The notes under the pieces: generated by a model
The model's database searches: none
Told to the model about the DNA's origin: nothing
What the model saw: the letters and a program-made list of their open reading frames with translations, nothing else
Assembly: GCA_019828545.1 (NCBI GenBank)
Contig: JACVRA010000135.1
Span: 62,001-126,000, forward strand
Source of the DNA: Paracamarosporium sp. OC-R06-R3
Lineage: Eukaryota > Ascomycota > Dothideomycetes > Pleosporales > Didymosphaeriaceae
Direction of reading: 5' to 3'
DNA: 64,000 bases
Part shown: in pieces, positions 1 through 11,656 of the stretch
Layout of the letters: every line of letters begins with the position of its first letter
How positions within the stretch are numbered: the stretch's first letter is position 1
Translations under genes and position numbers: made by a program

Positions 1-100
1 GCGATGCATAAACCTAATACAGTCTAATCCTAGCCTGGGCGTAATCCCATTGACGGGAGACAAAATGCAATAATATCGTCTTACATGCATGACTGCTGTT

Positions 101-1184
101 CTACATCCTCTGTGCCGGCAATTCGTTGATTGCTCCGTTGTTGGGCGTATACTGTGGGACAGGACTCTGAGGTGGTGCGGAAGCACTTCCTACTTCGACT
201 GCGTAGGGATACGATGTCGCTGTAGGCGTCTTCTCTGGTGGGGGCGCTACAACCGTGCCAGTATATGGCTTGGCCTCCTGTGGAGGAGGTGCAGCATATG
301 TCGGTTGGGTTGGTGGCGTTGCGCGACCGCGTCGGATGAGGACAATTGCTGCGACAACCAGAGCACCAATAACTGCAACTCCTCCAATAACACCGCCCAC
401 GATAGCACCAATAGGTGTCGACTTCTTGGATTTAGCGGGGCTGGACGGAGGCTCGGGGGTTGCAAGGGGCTCGAAAGCTGGGTCCGTAGACGTGGGAGCC
501 GTGGTCGAAGATGCTGCTGAGGCAGAAGAGGAGTCGCTTTCGGTATCGCTTGCGCTTGTACTCGAAGTACTTCTTGCAGAAGCTGAGCTTGGGCCTAATT
601 ATGTTATAAGATACGGCTCCAAGTCCTCTCATTATCAAGACTTACCATCAGTAGGGGTCTGTTTGTACATTATAAAGCCCGTTTCAGTGGTGCTATCGCA
701 GAAGAAGTTCGTGAGCGGCGCGGTATCAGATATGTCCTGATATAACAAATTCGAACTACATGTGAGGCTGTTGGCTGCTCCGCTGTACAAACGTTTAGTA
801 TTGCGCCCAGTTTAAACTTCATAAATCCACATACCAAGCGGTCGTTGTAGAGCCCATGATATAGGTGCCAGCAGAACATGAACCAAAAAAGCAGCTGCTG
901 GAAGCCCGGCACACCGCAAACTGACTTCCTGAAGTTGCTACCAAGCCGCCCTCTGTTTCGATGGTTACGGTACCCCCTGCTCATGATCAGAATGATTTTA
1001 TTACTAAACATTGTATCAACTTACATAAAGTTGTTCCATCCTCACTTCCAGTCGAATAATAACCAACAGTCGTGGCTGCTCTCTTGTCTAAAGCAGGTTG
1101 CGGTGTAATTGTCGCTGTCGGGGCACTCAACACTGCTGCAGCAACGCAGTGGCTCCAAAGGGCAAGATACAAATATCTGAGCAT
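101..1184 (-). CDS. Single-pass membrane protein with secreted cysteine-containing ectodomain
   Basis: Four exons: 1184-1025, 976-835, 782-646 and 594-101, all with GT-AG junctions, giving 310 residues. The ATG at 1184 opens a signal peptide (hydrophobic core YLALWSHCVAAAVL). The ectodomain contains a TVGYYST motif and several cysteines (CRASSSCFFGSC, then further Cys in exon 3). A Ser/Thr/Pro-rich stalk covers about residues 148-207, followed by a Gly/Val/Ala-rich transmembrane helix at about 208-233, a basic stop-transfer (RRGR) and a Pro-rich cytosolic tail. This order of signal, Cys domain, Ser/Thr stalk, helix and tail recalls fungal wall-sensor proteins, but I see no clear WSC domain and do not recognise the family. 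A cell-surface role is inferred from topology only. The exon lengths sum to a whole number of codons, which supports the splice model. Confidence 0.8.
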
Positions 1185-1881
1185 TGTCTATTAACGTGTT
1201 CTCGGTGAACGTTAGGAGAGTGTTTGCAAAGATTGGCGGGCGCTGCGAGCTATGTACCTTCAGACCAGGGCTGGATACGAGCTGCACCGGTCTAAAAAGT
1301 GGTTCGAAAATAGCGCAATGTACATTGTAGGCGCACGTATGGCGTTGTTGAAAGGTGGGTCTGGTAGCACGACTGAAATTGCATTAGTCAACGTGGCTGA
1401 GGGATTCGACGATCACCACTGTGTACTGTTAATTTACACATTGCGCAAAGCCATTTGATTATGCTTTTCTCTATGATGAGTTATGATGCCATTTTCCTTT
1501 GCAAAATGCTCTTTTGGTGTTCATCCCATTGACAGTTTCGCTTCGAAAATCTTCAGCTGAGGTACGCGTGAATATTGCCGTGTCGTATTCGGCTGAGCCG
1601 TCGCAAAACCATGAGACAAGATTCGTCACGAACAGTATTGCACTTGCCTTTAATGGGCACAATTCGAACTTAAACGGAAGGTATCCATCGCCATGGTTGC
1701 GCTCGGACAGGATATTCGGCCGATCGTCTCGGTACGTATACTTAAAGCTGGGGATGTTTGGCGACCTTCACCGGTCGGAGCTGTTGACAGCAACACACTT
1801 GGCCATTTTCTGAAACGGTCCGACCGCGTGACTCTCAAAATGTTGGTATCGTATTGCGCGTTCCAGCATTTATTCACACCT
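1185..1881. other. Intergenic, no gene recognised
   Basis: This stretch lies between the start of the membrane-protein gene and the 3' end of the lyase-like gene. It should hold the promoter of the former. I see only short unsupported reading frames and no repeat. Confidence 0.6.
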
Positions 1882-4106
1882 TTAGACGTCCTCGAAACAT
1901 TCCACTACCATAGAATAGAAGCCCCCGTTCCTAATACTTTCGTAAACCGCACTGGTCATACTGCCCATAGTTTTGTATTTCACTCTGCTTCCCAGCCTCG
2001 TCCCGTCATCCCTCTCAGCATTACGAAAATAGTCATTACCCACTAATGGTATTTCCAGTTTCTTCCTTACAAATAGATAACATCGTTTGCTAGCCTTGCC
2101 CAGGATCGGTGTCGCATCTGGGTTCGCGAGATAACGTGTGCGCACTGCAGCGTAGGTCGCACATGCCTCATGGACGCAGTCAGCATTCCAGTGCTGAACG
2201 GCTTCTAAAGAGCGGGAACTGGCCGGCAGGTAGCGAAGAAAAATAGTTTGCAAGTAATCCAGAGCAGATGAGAACCGGGCGCGAGAGTCGAGATGTGTAG
2301 TGGTATTGATGCGGTCAGAAAGTGTAAGCCAGAGATCGTATGCTATCTCAGCTCCAGGCCCCTCACTCGATGGCGTGGTGGGCTCGGTGCACTCACTCAG
2401 GCAGCGACGAGTGAGAAATTTGAACTTCGGGGCGAGGGCGTAGAGAAACTGCATGTGCAGTGCTCGTAGGTCCAGCGCTTGGCACAGTGCAATTACATAT
2501 GCGGCGGCAAGCTGAGCGAGGATATCCAGAGAAGTAAGAGTATACCGAGCAGATATCAGGGCGAGAGAATTGATGGCCTGGAACCCCATCTCTGCAAATT
2601 GGACGTTTGAACCCACTGGGTTGGCCAAGAAGCCTAATTCACTTTGGAGGGCGGCAACAAGGGTATCAGTCCCCTTGAACAGACCGGATTGGCTAGGCTC
2701 GTCGACAACAAGGTATGGTGCGAGACCTTTACTTGTCGTTGGATTGATGATCTCGGTACATTGCGCAAATAGAATCTGGCCCATACTCTGACATCCTTGG
2801 CGTAACTTTTCCATTGCGGAAGTTAATGATTTTGCCATGAAATTGGCACCGTGGATCATCTTGCCAGATGCATCTATCAACGGAGTATCCGTCGCAGAGT
2901 TGATTTCTACCAAAATTTGCGAATGTGCAAGTTGTAGATCTTCGAGACAAGGACCTATCCATTGCGAGGCAGCTCTGACAGGATATTTATCTGAACGTGC
3001 CATGAATTCGTCTTTTGCTGAATCCCAAACAATCAATTTCGACCCTTCAACGAAGGATCGTATATTGGTTGCGCACTCGGCCTGCCCTCGATGCGGACGA
3101 AGCTCAGCTAACAGGGGATGAAAACACATATCAGCAGTACATAATGCTTCTGCGGCCATAGCTGTTAGTAGTTGTGTGGTTGCAGCAAGACATATCGCTT
3201 CGTGCACCGCAAGTGAGCTGATGCCTGCTGATGTAGATGTCCCGACCAACAACGCCAGGCCCTCTTTTGCACGCACTTCGATCGGCTCGATCTCTGCGTA
3301 GGTCAGTGCTTCATCAGCAGGTACAAGCCTACGTCCACCTTGGATGCGGTCTCCAATCCAGGCTTGCACAGAAGGTTTACCTGCCAATACACTTCCAACA
3401 TATGATTGTGGCCCCATATCTCCTACGCCAGATATAGTGGCTCGTAATGGAACCCTTGGAACAACGTCCATGTTAAGGAGTTGGGTAAGCTTGTCCAGCA
3501 GAACAGGCCGCACTCCTGAGCTTGGGTACGATAACATATTGGCTCGGACTAGCATTTGGGCTCTGACCCACGATTCGGGCATGGTAGTGTTTTCTACAGG
3601 ATCAAGTAGCGGAATGGCCGAAGAGAATGCGCGAGCGACGTGCGATATATCCAGGTCTGTTTCGCCGGAAAGGATTCCAAAATGACTATCACGCATCATG
3701 TCTCGCTGGAAGTGTTCGATTGCTGAAACCCGTATAGGAGCAGCGCTATCATAACTCAAGGGCCTGAACGAGCCTGTTGTCATCAGTAAACACCTCGTAT
3801 CCGAGAAAGAGATTATAAGTACCTGATATAGTTTCACCCTCTCGCAACTCGCCATATTTTGCTTCTGTATGCCTTCTTATCGTTTCTGCTGTGTCTTCGC
3901 TAATTCCCACATCCTGTCCGTATCTAATGCTAGATTAGCGTTGGTAGAGTATCGCTACACACGTAGACATACCTAGCACAAGCGACTACAGAAGCAACAC
4001 TAAGGCTACGTCCATCAATGACAATTTCCTCGTCTTGTGAGCGAAGCTTTTCATGCAGCTCGCGCCAGTGCGAAACAAGCAAGCGGCTGAATTCTCCAGC
4101 CGCCAT
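1882..4106 (-). CDS. Aromatic amino acid ammonia-lyase homologue without the MIO triad
   Basis: Three exons: 4106-3973, 3929-3823 and 3773-1882, with introns of 43 and 49 nt, giving 710 residues, the usual fungal PAL length. Family hallmarks are the N-terminal IDGRSLSVASVVACA, YPVRAASQWIGP, VEINSATDTPLID, FLANPVGSNVQFAEM and AINSLALISAR. The active site is altered. Where PAL/HAL enzymes have Ala-Ser-Gly before Asp, which cyclises to the MIO electrophile, this protein reads SGVGDM, so Val197 replaces the Ser. The Asn of the usual LVNGT is Val (LLVGT), and the YGVxTGFG tyrosine loop is not visible (SGSFRPLSYD instead). Tyr and Arg of the KYPVR motif remain. It lies upstream-to-downstream with a peroxisomal hydrolase and a permease on the same strand. 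Family membership is secure. Ordinary MIO-dependent deamination is unlikely, and the true reaction is unknown. The ATG at 4106 is chosen because the frame upstream has only a TTG. Confidence 0.88.
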
Positions 4107-4793
4107 ACTCTGTCCTTTTCTCCAATCCGAACCTCGTCTTTGCCTCCCCGCGGAGTTACTGATAGGCGTATGGGCGTCGCGCTGGAGAGTAAACAGCAGA
4201 ATAAAGCCCAAATGGCAACAGCGGTGAAGCTTCTTTCACCGACTAAGATACCGGCTTACAGAGTCACGAGACTTTTCAGTACCCCTGCAGATCGCCCGAA
4301 CTAGCCGCCTCGCGCGGTATTGTCCCCAAGGGTTTATACGGAAACGCAGGTGGACCAAGACTGCGTGTCAGTATGACAGACGGTATGCCAATTCCCACGT
4401 GGTTAAATTTACAAACAATGTATCAACAAGCCAATGGAAATGCGAAAAAATGCATCATCGGAGGAAACTGTGCTGCAGGAAGTATTTATCCGGTTTCGCA
4501 CCGTCTAAATCTGGTTAGAGCCAACTAAAAGATGCTGCACATTGCCGGTGGGTCGGCCCAGGATTGGGCTTGAGCCAGCATAGATAGATCGTATCTAGAA
4601 GTCTTCCTACGCGGTATGCCTTACAGCGACGCGGTGAGGACATAGCCTTTTACTTGATTTAGGAACCCGTAGTGGGGAGATCGTAACAGCGAAATCGGCC
4701 ATGTTTCGATCTGCTTTTCTATCTAAACATGGTAGTGTTATCGCATGACTCATGAGCCCTTGACACTCACGGAGTTTCCCCCAATCTGTCGTG
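4107..4793. other. Intergenic, presumptive promoter of the lyase-like gene
   Basis: No gene is seen. The stretch holds a CGG-N7-CCG inverted repeat at 4491-4503, about 390 bases upstream of the lyase-like ATG, and the 3' flank of the hydrolase gene. Confidence 0.55.
4491..4503. promoter_or_regulatory. CGG-N7-CCG inverted repeat, possible Zn2Cys6 site
   Basis: The sequence is CGG, seven bases, CCG. Zn2Cys6 dimers commonly bind inverted CGG triplets with a factor-specific spacer. One copy of so short a motif can occur by chance. Confidence 0.25.
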
Positions 4794-6241
4794 CTATAGC
4801 TTCGCAACGTTCTTCGCGCTAGGTCTCGGTACAAGCGCACCTTTTTGGACCATTTCGAGCCAATTCTCAGACAGCTCTTTCTTGTTGTTTTTGCTCTTCC
4901 CGGTATCCAGTGCAGCCCAAAACTTCTTCTCTGCCACCCATCGCGTTGTTTCCTTCGCCAACCAGTCCGATATTTCCATTGCGGTCTTCTGTGGTGCCTC
5001 AAAACATACGAAATGTGACGTTTTCTCGATAACTTTCATTTCAGTGCCGCCGTCCTTTGCTCCCCCATTACCTCCCCTACCCGTACCTGTCAATTCGAGC
5101 AGTTCTTTGCGTCGATCCGCAGTGTTGATATGCGAATATTTTCCATGCAAATAAATCGTTCTGGGACGTAGCTGGGGAAGTGAGTTCATAACGTTCATAC
5201 TGTCAGCTCGGGCGAACGATTCCAAGCTCGCGTGCTCAAAGGGGAGAAGGTCTGGGTTAATCAGGCGCTCCCGATACCTAGCTTCTGGTGTCGTCGTATC
5301 TTCCGGCAGGGCGTGGAAATTCGAGCGAACGAATGACCAAGCTTCTTGAGCTTTAGGAGTGGTCAAGGTTACAGTTCCATTATCTGAATCTTTCAGGCCG
5401 TATGCAAGAAAAGCCTTCAGAACCCGAGGATCGAACGATTTGAAAAACGGATGTTTCTTGAACGAAGCCTCAGCTTTGTCACGCGAGTCCCATTGCTCAC
5501 GGCGGATAGAAGACGCCAAGGCAGCGTTTGGTCCGCGTGGATGCATGTTCAAAATGACAGGATCGATGAGGATAAGCGAATGGAACAGGCGGGGATGGAT
5601 CAATGCCAAATTGGCGCTGTGAAAAGTTAGTACAGGGTGCCTTGTCACGAGTACGAGAATCGAATCTGGTAAAAGTTATGAATTGAGTTTTAACAGGAAA
5701 CAATCTGTATAAACACAATTCCATGACTGCACGGTGACATATGGCAGGGCATAGCACTTACATATGAGCACAACCCATACTATGTGCGATACCCACGAAA
5801 GGCGGCTTCATTTTATTTCGGAAGGTATTGACCATCAATAACAGATCGCGTGAATGGTCCATCCAAGACGGGTCGTCACCCAAAACCTCGGCATTTCTTG
5901 CGTAACTTGCACCCTGGTGCGCATACTCGGCCATCCATATCGATCGCACTTCGTAGCCTTTGGCGGCATCTAGAATCTCGTTCCACAACGCTTCGTAGCA
6001 TTCCTGCTCACGTCAGCCACAAATTACCATGTTTTTGTTCCCATCATACCTTTGGAAAGCCATTTCCATGGCTCGCTATAATGGTCACGGCGTTTTCCGA
6101 AGGCACATTGCTGTTGCGTGGACGATATTCCTTGACGGCGAGGAATAGATCTGCAGTGTCTTGCTTGACGGCGTGCGGATACTCCCGGATGAACTGGGCA
6201 GGAGACCAATGCTCGGTAACTGTGAACTTATCGACCGACAT
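4794..6241 (-). CDS. AKT2-like alpha/beta hydrolase with peroxisomal PTS1 (AKL)
   Basis: Three exons: 6241-6050, 6003-5762 and 5616-4794, giving 418 residues. The 145-nt second intron has a CTAAC branch site. The fold is alpha/beta hydrolase: an early ASHGNGFPK oxyanion-type strand-turn, the nucleophile elbow AHSMGCAH (Ser in GxSxG-like AHSMG), and a late His in EKTSHFVCFEAP. The last three residues are AKL, a PTS1 signal. This arrangement matches the fungal family that includes the Alternaria AKT2/AFT2 hydrolases. That family is also widespread in fungi that make no such toxin, so no toxin role should be assumed. Peroxisomal location is strongly suggested by the tail. The substrate is unknown, probably an acyl or ester intermediate. 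It sits 690 bases upstream of the lyase homologue on the same strand, with a permease gene behind it. Confidence 0.88.
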
Positions 6242-6625
6242 TGTAACAGCAGCTGAACTTGCAAGTGTAAGGGTGTAAGGCTCAGCTTACCTTGCACCCT
6301 TCTTAATGGAGTTTGCTGACAAGGCAACTCTCAGCTGAAAACCGCCAAGACGCCATTAATCGCTACGCGTAATCTAATAAGCTTCCCATTCGCTACTCGT
6401 ACGTACTGTTACCGCTATCGTTCAGTCTAAATCTGCTGCATCGTAACTGACAGCAAGGGCGAATTTATCACTATCGTGATAGTACGTGGTTCTCGATAAT
6501 CAATGGTTGAGCGTTATGCACGACCCTAGATTCTGTATAATATTCGGTAAACTCTGCCCTGCGAGCAGCGACAAACAAAGATCAAAGCTTCTAGCTTACC
6601 CAACAACTGTCCACTGTCTGCCTGT
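6242..6625. other. Intergenic, hydrolase promoter region
   Basis: No gene is seen between the 3' end of the permease and the hydrolase ATG. One compact inverted repeat lies at 6466-6481. Confidence 0.55.
6466..6481. repeat. Perfect inverted repeat TATCAC-N4-GTGATA
   Basis: Six-base arms with a four-base spacer, about 225 bases upstream of the hydrolase ATG. It could be a dimeric transcription-factor site. No factor is known to me for it. Confidence 0.35.
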
Positions 6626-8283
6626 TCAATATTTGTATCTCAGCTCCAAATTCTCCCGATCCGTCAAGTCGCTGAACTCAATATCCGGCCGATGTTGGAC
6701 CTGCGCATGATCACGCCTCTTGTTTTCCCACCTGTAATACCCAATCAGAAGCAGGACTGCAATAACTACAGTCGAATCGACTGCCACGATGGTAATTTTG
6801 GCGGGCGTGAACTCGGGTGCATCTTCATCGCGGAAAGTGAGCGGACCGAGGATGTTTCCGAGGCAAAACGACATGAGTAGAATGGCGTTCATAGTAACCT
6901 TCTTGGTATGACCCTGATGATTCGTTAGGCCAGATGAATGACCAGAGAAGAACAAAATCGCTTACCGCAAAGTTACACGCCGCAAAGGAGTACGAAAGCG
7001 GAAGAAAGGCACCAGTGACATGCGTGAAGTAATTCCCCACCAGCCTTCCGGCACGATTGCTCGATGGGAGGAATGCAATCAGACCTCCGCCTAAGATGCC
7101 ACCTAACGCAGTCCAGACGATTTGCATGGCACCGCGACAGTTGTACCGTGCTGCAATTTGCGTCCCAAAGATAACGCTGATAACGGCGATGAATCCTCCT
7201 GGGATCTGAAGCAGCGCTGTGATCTTATCTGTGAAGCCAAAGGATTTGATGAGGACACTCTGGAACGATCCTACAGCGCCATTGGGTATACTTGCGGCTG
7301 TCGTGATATACGCTAACAGCCAGACCTGGGGATCGCGCAGCGTTTCCAAAAACTGGTAGAGCTTGAAGTGTTTATTTTCGACGCCGGTGTGGTTCTCCCG
7401 GAGGCGCTCGACAGCCACGACCTTTTCTGCGTGTGATAGTCGACTCGACATGGGATTGTCTGGCAGGAAGAGGAGGACGATGATACCCGCCGCAACAGTG
7501 ATAACTCCGACGACCAAAAACATAATCTGCCAGTTGTTGAAGCGCGTCCCTGTGTAATGCTGAAAGCCATACGAGATTAAAGATCCAACCATGACTGCAC
7601 ATCCAACGCCGATGTACCAGAACCCTACACGCTTCGGTTGCTCATGACTAGAAACCAGAGAAGAGGTCAGCTATGACACCAAAGAACCTGGATTTACGCA
7701 CCGCTTGTACCACATCGATGTGATGAGGATGAGTGAGGGGCTAATGGCGGACTCAAACATGCCCAGCAAGAATCGGCAGGCTGCAAGCGAAGCATACGAG
7801 TTGCACGCCGCGGTGCAGGCGACTACAGTGCCCCAAAGGCAGACCATCGTTCCGAGGTACTTTGCAAGTGGAAGCCGTTGCATCATAAATGCATGAGGCA
7901 TTTCGAAGATCAGGAAGGCCAAGTAGAAGAGCCACGAGAGTGTTCCATATTGTTCAGTCGTTATATTAGCGTCTTCGAAGATACCCATCACGGCGGCATA
8001 ATTCACTACTTGTGATTAGCCTTGTGTGCTCGAAGATTCGTATCCACTTACACAGAGACTTGTCCAGATACTGCAGAAAGTAACAGAAGAACATGATAGG
8101 TACAATCATCCAATCGATGCGCCTCACCAGCTTCCTCTCATCCACCAACGTGCTCTCATCCCCCGTCTCGTTATATTTTAAGAACTCCAGTGCCTTGTCC
8201 ACATTCTTGTAGTCGCCTTTCTCCGGACCTAGGTCGTCCACGTCCGACATCTGCCTTGTATGCTGAATTTCATCTCTACCCAT
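6626..8283 (-). CDS. MFS permease, Dal5 / anion:cation symporter family
   Basis: Four exons: 8283-8052, 8005-7702, 7647-6966 and 6913-6626, with introns of 46, 54 and 52 nt, giving 501 residues. The acidic cytosolic N-terminus is followed by DWMIVPIMFFCYFLQYLDKS and, across intron 1, LLNYAAVMGI, the classic first helix of the allantoate permease (Dal5/Tna1) group. Further helices include the RFLLGMFES loop after TM4-5, a cytosolic loop with FLPDNPMSSRLSHAEK, and a second six-helix half ending in YYRWENKRRD. Members import organic anions such as allantoate, nicotinate, pantothenate or dipeptides at the plasma membrane. The substrate here cannot be read from sequence. The ATG at 8283 is used because the longer frame upstream starts only at TTG. 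Its position behind the hydrolase and lyase homologue suggests shared metabolism. Confidence 0.9.
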
Positions 8284-8840
8284 GGTGACCTCCAATCTTG
8301 CTCTTGCTGACCAGATCGAGAACAACCTCAAACGGAGGTGATTGTGTTAAGTCGTAGAATGTATGAATTGTCTTCTCTAAACAAGGTCGTCGTCGGTACT
8401 ATTTCTGTGTCCCGACAAGCACAAGACCAACCCCCCATCATTGATAATGGTATCTGCCGTCTACCGTTCATCGACATACTTTTTTCCTGCATTAGGAAGG
8501 TCACTTGGGGAAATTATAGGTACATATGGGACGATGCGAAAGTTGCTGAACGCAGATTGGTGCTGATCGTTGGGGTAACGCATGACGGTTGTGGGTGCCG
8601 ATGCGGGGAGAGATAGCTTATCGCGCGTCAAGGCGAGGGGTAATTGCTTGACCGAAGAAAGTAAAGACGTGGAAGATGTTGTTGCTCAATTCTCGCAATT
8701 ATCGTGAATCTCAAACTTCCATCTCTGTTTTGAGAGAATTGCCCGATGCTGAACCCCACTTATAGAGAAAGATCGTTCTGTATGTCGCATCTAACTTGTG
8801 AACTTTGAGATAGCAACTCAGGATGGCTACGTGCACGTTC

Positions 8841-8860
8841 AAGCAGCTACAAGCAGCTAC
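8841..8860. repeat. Tandem 10-mer AAGCAGCTAC x2
   Basis: Two perfect adjacent copies of a ten-base unit in the gene-poor interval. Confidence 0.8.
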
Positions 8861-10896
8861 CCCTCAATACTGTTCTAAACAAATCTTTTGCAATGACGTT
8901 AGTATTTGTCGCAGAATAGGCAGATACCTTGGATTGCTGAATTTTGCTGTGCATTCTCAATAGAACAAGTCTTGGGCTCTTATCGGATTCGACAGTCCCC
9001 TTCCAACGATTCCCATAGTCCTCTTCTATAGGTCATTAGTACTACTGGTTCAGGACTGAGGGTCCGTCTTGCCAACTCCGAACCGTAACAGGTCTACCAT
9101 TAACAGTAGTGTGGGCTCCATCAACACCCAGCATGCACATCTCCAGTATAGATGGCACATGCCTTATCTTGTACCCACATTTACTGAGATTCTGAGATAA
9201 GTACCTCTGAAGTATGATTATACACCATTTCTATGCTTCACAAGCAGATCAAGCACAGGCTGTCGCCGAGTATCTTGCAGACTACGTCACCTTGACCGAT
9301 CCGTATTTGAAAGCAGAATATGCAGAGAAAGATGGGGTAGTGCGATTGGCGGGGCTTGATTCGGATAATTGTCAGAACAATCGTAGGAACTGAGGGGGTA
9401 AACACTCGGCTCCCAACGGCCCTTCTCGGAGAGAAACCGGACAGCCGCGTAGGAGCCGAGTGATCTCCAAACCTAGTGAACAAGAAAATCAACGTTGTGA
9501 TGGAGATTGAAATGACTAGGATATTGGATGTATATAGCAATAAGAGCCAGGGAATGACTTGGGTTCGAGCGAGAGTAATTCTCAAGATAAGATAGGTGTT
9601 TGCGGGGAGATAATAATGAAACTGTCCGTAAACATTCTTGATGGATCTGGGTTACAGCCATGTAAATTCCAGGCTGACTAATTGTGTGGCTACTGTGGAT
9701 ATTGAACGCCGGCAGCGAGATGGATGATGTCGAAATGCCGTTTTGAAGACTGTTTTAAGCCAATACAGCCCCGTCTACTCGCACACTCGAACAAAACAAG
9801 GGTCTCCGAGATATTTTATGCATAGAGGAAGCATGATTGAACGGCCTTTGATTTCCGTTAGATCTCTTTGTAGTCCGGAAGAAATGCGGATAAACATGAG
9901 TTTTGCTGGATCATGGCATATCGCGTTACTATCCAGAATAAGTCACTGGTAAAGCACGATACCGAAGTTCCAGCCCCCGAAACGCGCGGTAGGTCTTATG
10001 GATACGGCACACGCTATCGCGATTTGGGTCCTTAATAGTTGGAAATCAACGGAACGATGGGAATGCAGTGAACGGCAGGGACGCACCACCTGGCTCCGGT
10101 GCCCAAGAGATAGGCGAGTGCAGCCGTGGCGGAAAAGATCGTGTAAATGGCATGTCGACTTTTAGCATTCGACGCCTCGAGTTAGACGACGGCTTGTTTA
10201 GTCCCTGCAGGAGGAACGTCCCGTTAGACCCGGGGCATCTCGAGAGCCTTAGCCAAGAGGTGCATGTTCTTGCAAATCGTTGTCGATTAGCCTGTAGCTG
10301 TAGTCATCTCTTCATTGGGCTATCAGATGTACAGGTGTTTACGTTGCAGGAAAATAAAGTATGTCAGCAGCGGGGCTTTGTGACATGTGGCTTTCTGCTG
10401 GGGTTGTTCGTTATGACGACGCGGAGTCAGAGTTTTTGTCGCCTGCGCGAGAACCGGGCAGCAGTGGCTGGAGAGCTGATAAGACGCAATGCACCGCAAC
10501 ATTCGCTTGTGCAGGCATGAGCCAACTGTTGCAGCTCCTTGTGGCCTAGCTTGGCCTGCTTCTGGGGGGGAATGAGCGCCTGCGACTGGTGGAATCATGT
10601 ACTGCACTTGGCGATGGAAAAATCACCAATGCGCACTTGAAAAGACAAGACGCGTCTGGCCAGTCGCTTGGGTCCTTAGGTTCGCTTGTAGATCGCGTCG
10701 GCTGCAAAGAAGCTGTTAGAAGGATAAATTTCCGCTTCGAGGCAGCAGTGTAACAGGCTTCTGGGAGGCGGCTCTCGCGAGAGACTCACAACCTGTTAGC
10801 ATGTCCCTCGCAGCGTTACTGATCAAAACAAGCGATGACTACGGCATGTACCGTGCATGAGCAGTGCTATCGACATGGTGGTGCGGTAGTGTTGTG

Positions 10897-10922
10897 GTAG
10901 TCGGTACCTGTAGTCGGTACCT
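10897..10922. repeat. Tandem 13-mer GTAGTCGGTACCT x2
   Basis: Two perfect adjacent copies followed by a partial third (GTAG). Each copy holds the palindrome GGTACC. Confidence 0.85.
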
Positions 10923-11173
10923 GTAGTATCTAGCCGCTGCTCCCGTGTGATTTCAAATGCGACTGCAGTCTGCGGATGCAAGTAGCTGGTGTGGTAGCTG
11001 CGGTGAAGGGTTGCCGTCTCTGCGAGGGATAACGGCTTTTTGACGGGTTCGACAATCAGTTGATATGCAGCACAGGATGGTGTCGAGACGCGGCTAGCGG
11101 CAGCCATGTAATGTGCCGATCGGCTTACGTCGGCATCTCCCACGTGAGCGAGGCGCATTAGGACACACACGTT

Positions 11174-11202
11174 CACCTCACACCTCACACCTCCCACCTC
11201 CC
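11174..11202. repeat. Degenerate CACCTCA/CACCTCC short repeat
   Basis: About four imperfect seven-base units rich in C and A on the plus strand. It is probably a simple-sequence tract. Confidence 0.6.
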
Positions 11203-11629
11203 TTCGCGCGACGATCGGGCCTCTTCTCAGCACGAACTGCAGTCTTGCTGGTCGCGTCCGCTGCTCCGGGTCGTTCTTAATCTCCAACGACCCAACGGTC
11301 GCCTGCTGCAGCCGAAGCCTGGATACGAGGCTGCTTGTCACGAGAAGGGTTGCGCATTTCAGTCACCAATGAGGGATTCTCAGCCTCACGCACCACCTGT
11401 TCGGGAGAGTATTGGGACGGCAGGCAATCCTATTTCTGTTGCAGCCACTCGTCTCGCTTGTCGGGCGCAGAGCTGCGACCGACAAAAAGTCGGTGACGGG
11501 GCTGGAGACTTGCAGCGCTCGCGGCTAGTGCGCATGGCCTAGGGCCGAGGCACCGAACTTCGGCCCTGCGGTGCGGAGTGTCGAAGACGCAAGACATCAG
11601 TAACTCGGCGCCGAACGACGCTGGCAGCG

Positions 11630-11656
11630 GCGGACAGGGCGGACAGTGCGGACAGC
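11630..11656. repeat. Tandem 9-mer GCGGACAGN x3
   Basis: Three nine-base units that differ only at the last base. Confidence 0.7.

Noticed and set aside
4107..4211. N-terminal extension of the lyase-like protein to 4211
   Set aside because: The frame opens with TTG there; the first ATG in frame is at 4106.
9238..9661. Hydrophobic minus-strand frame
   Set aside because: Could be a small membrane peptide, but there is no family match and no clean exon structure.
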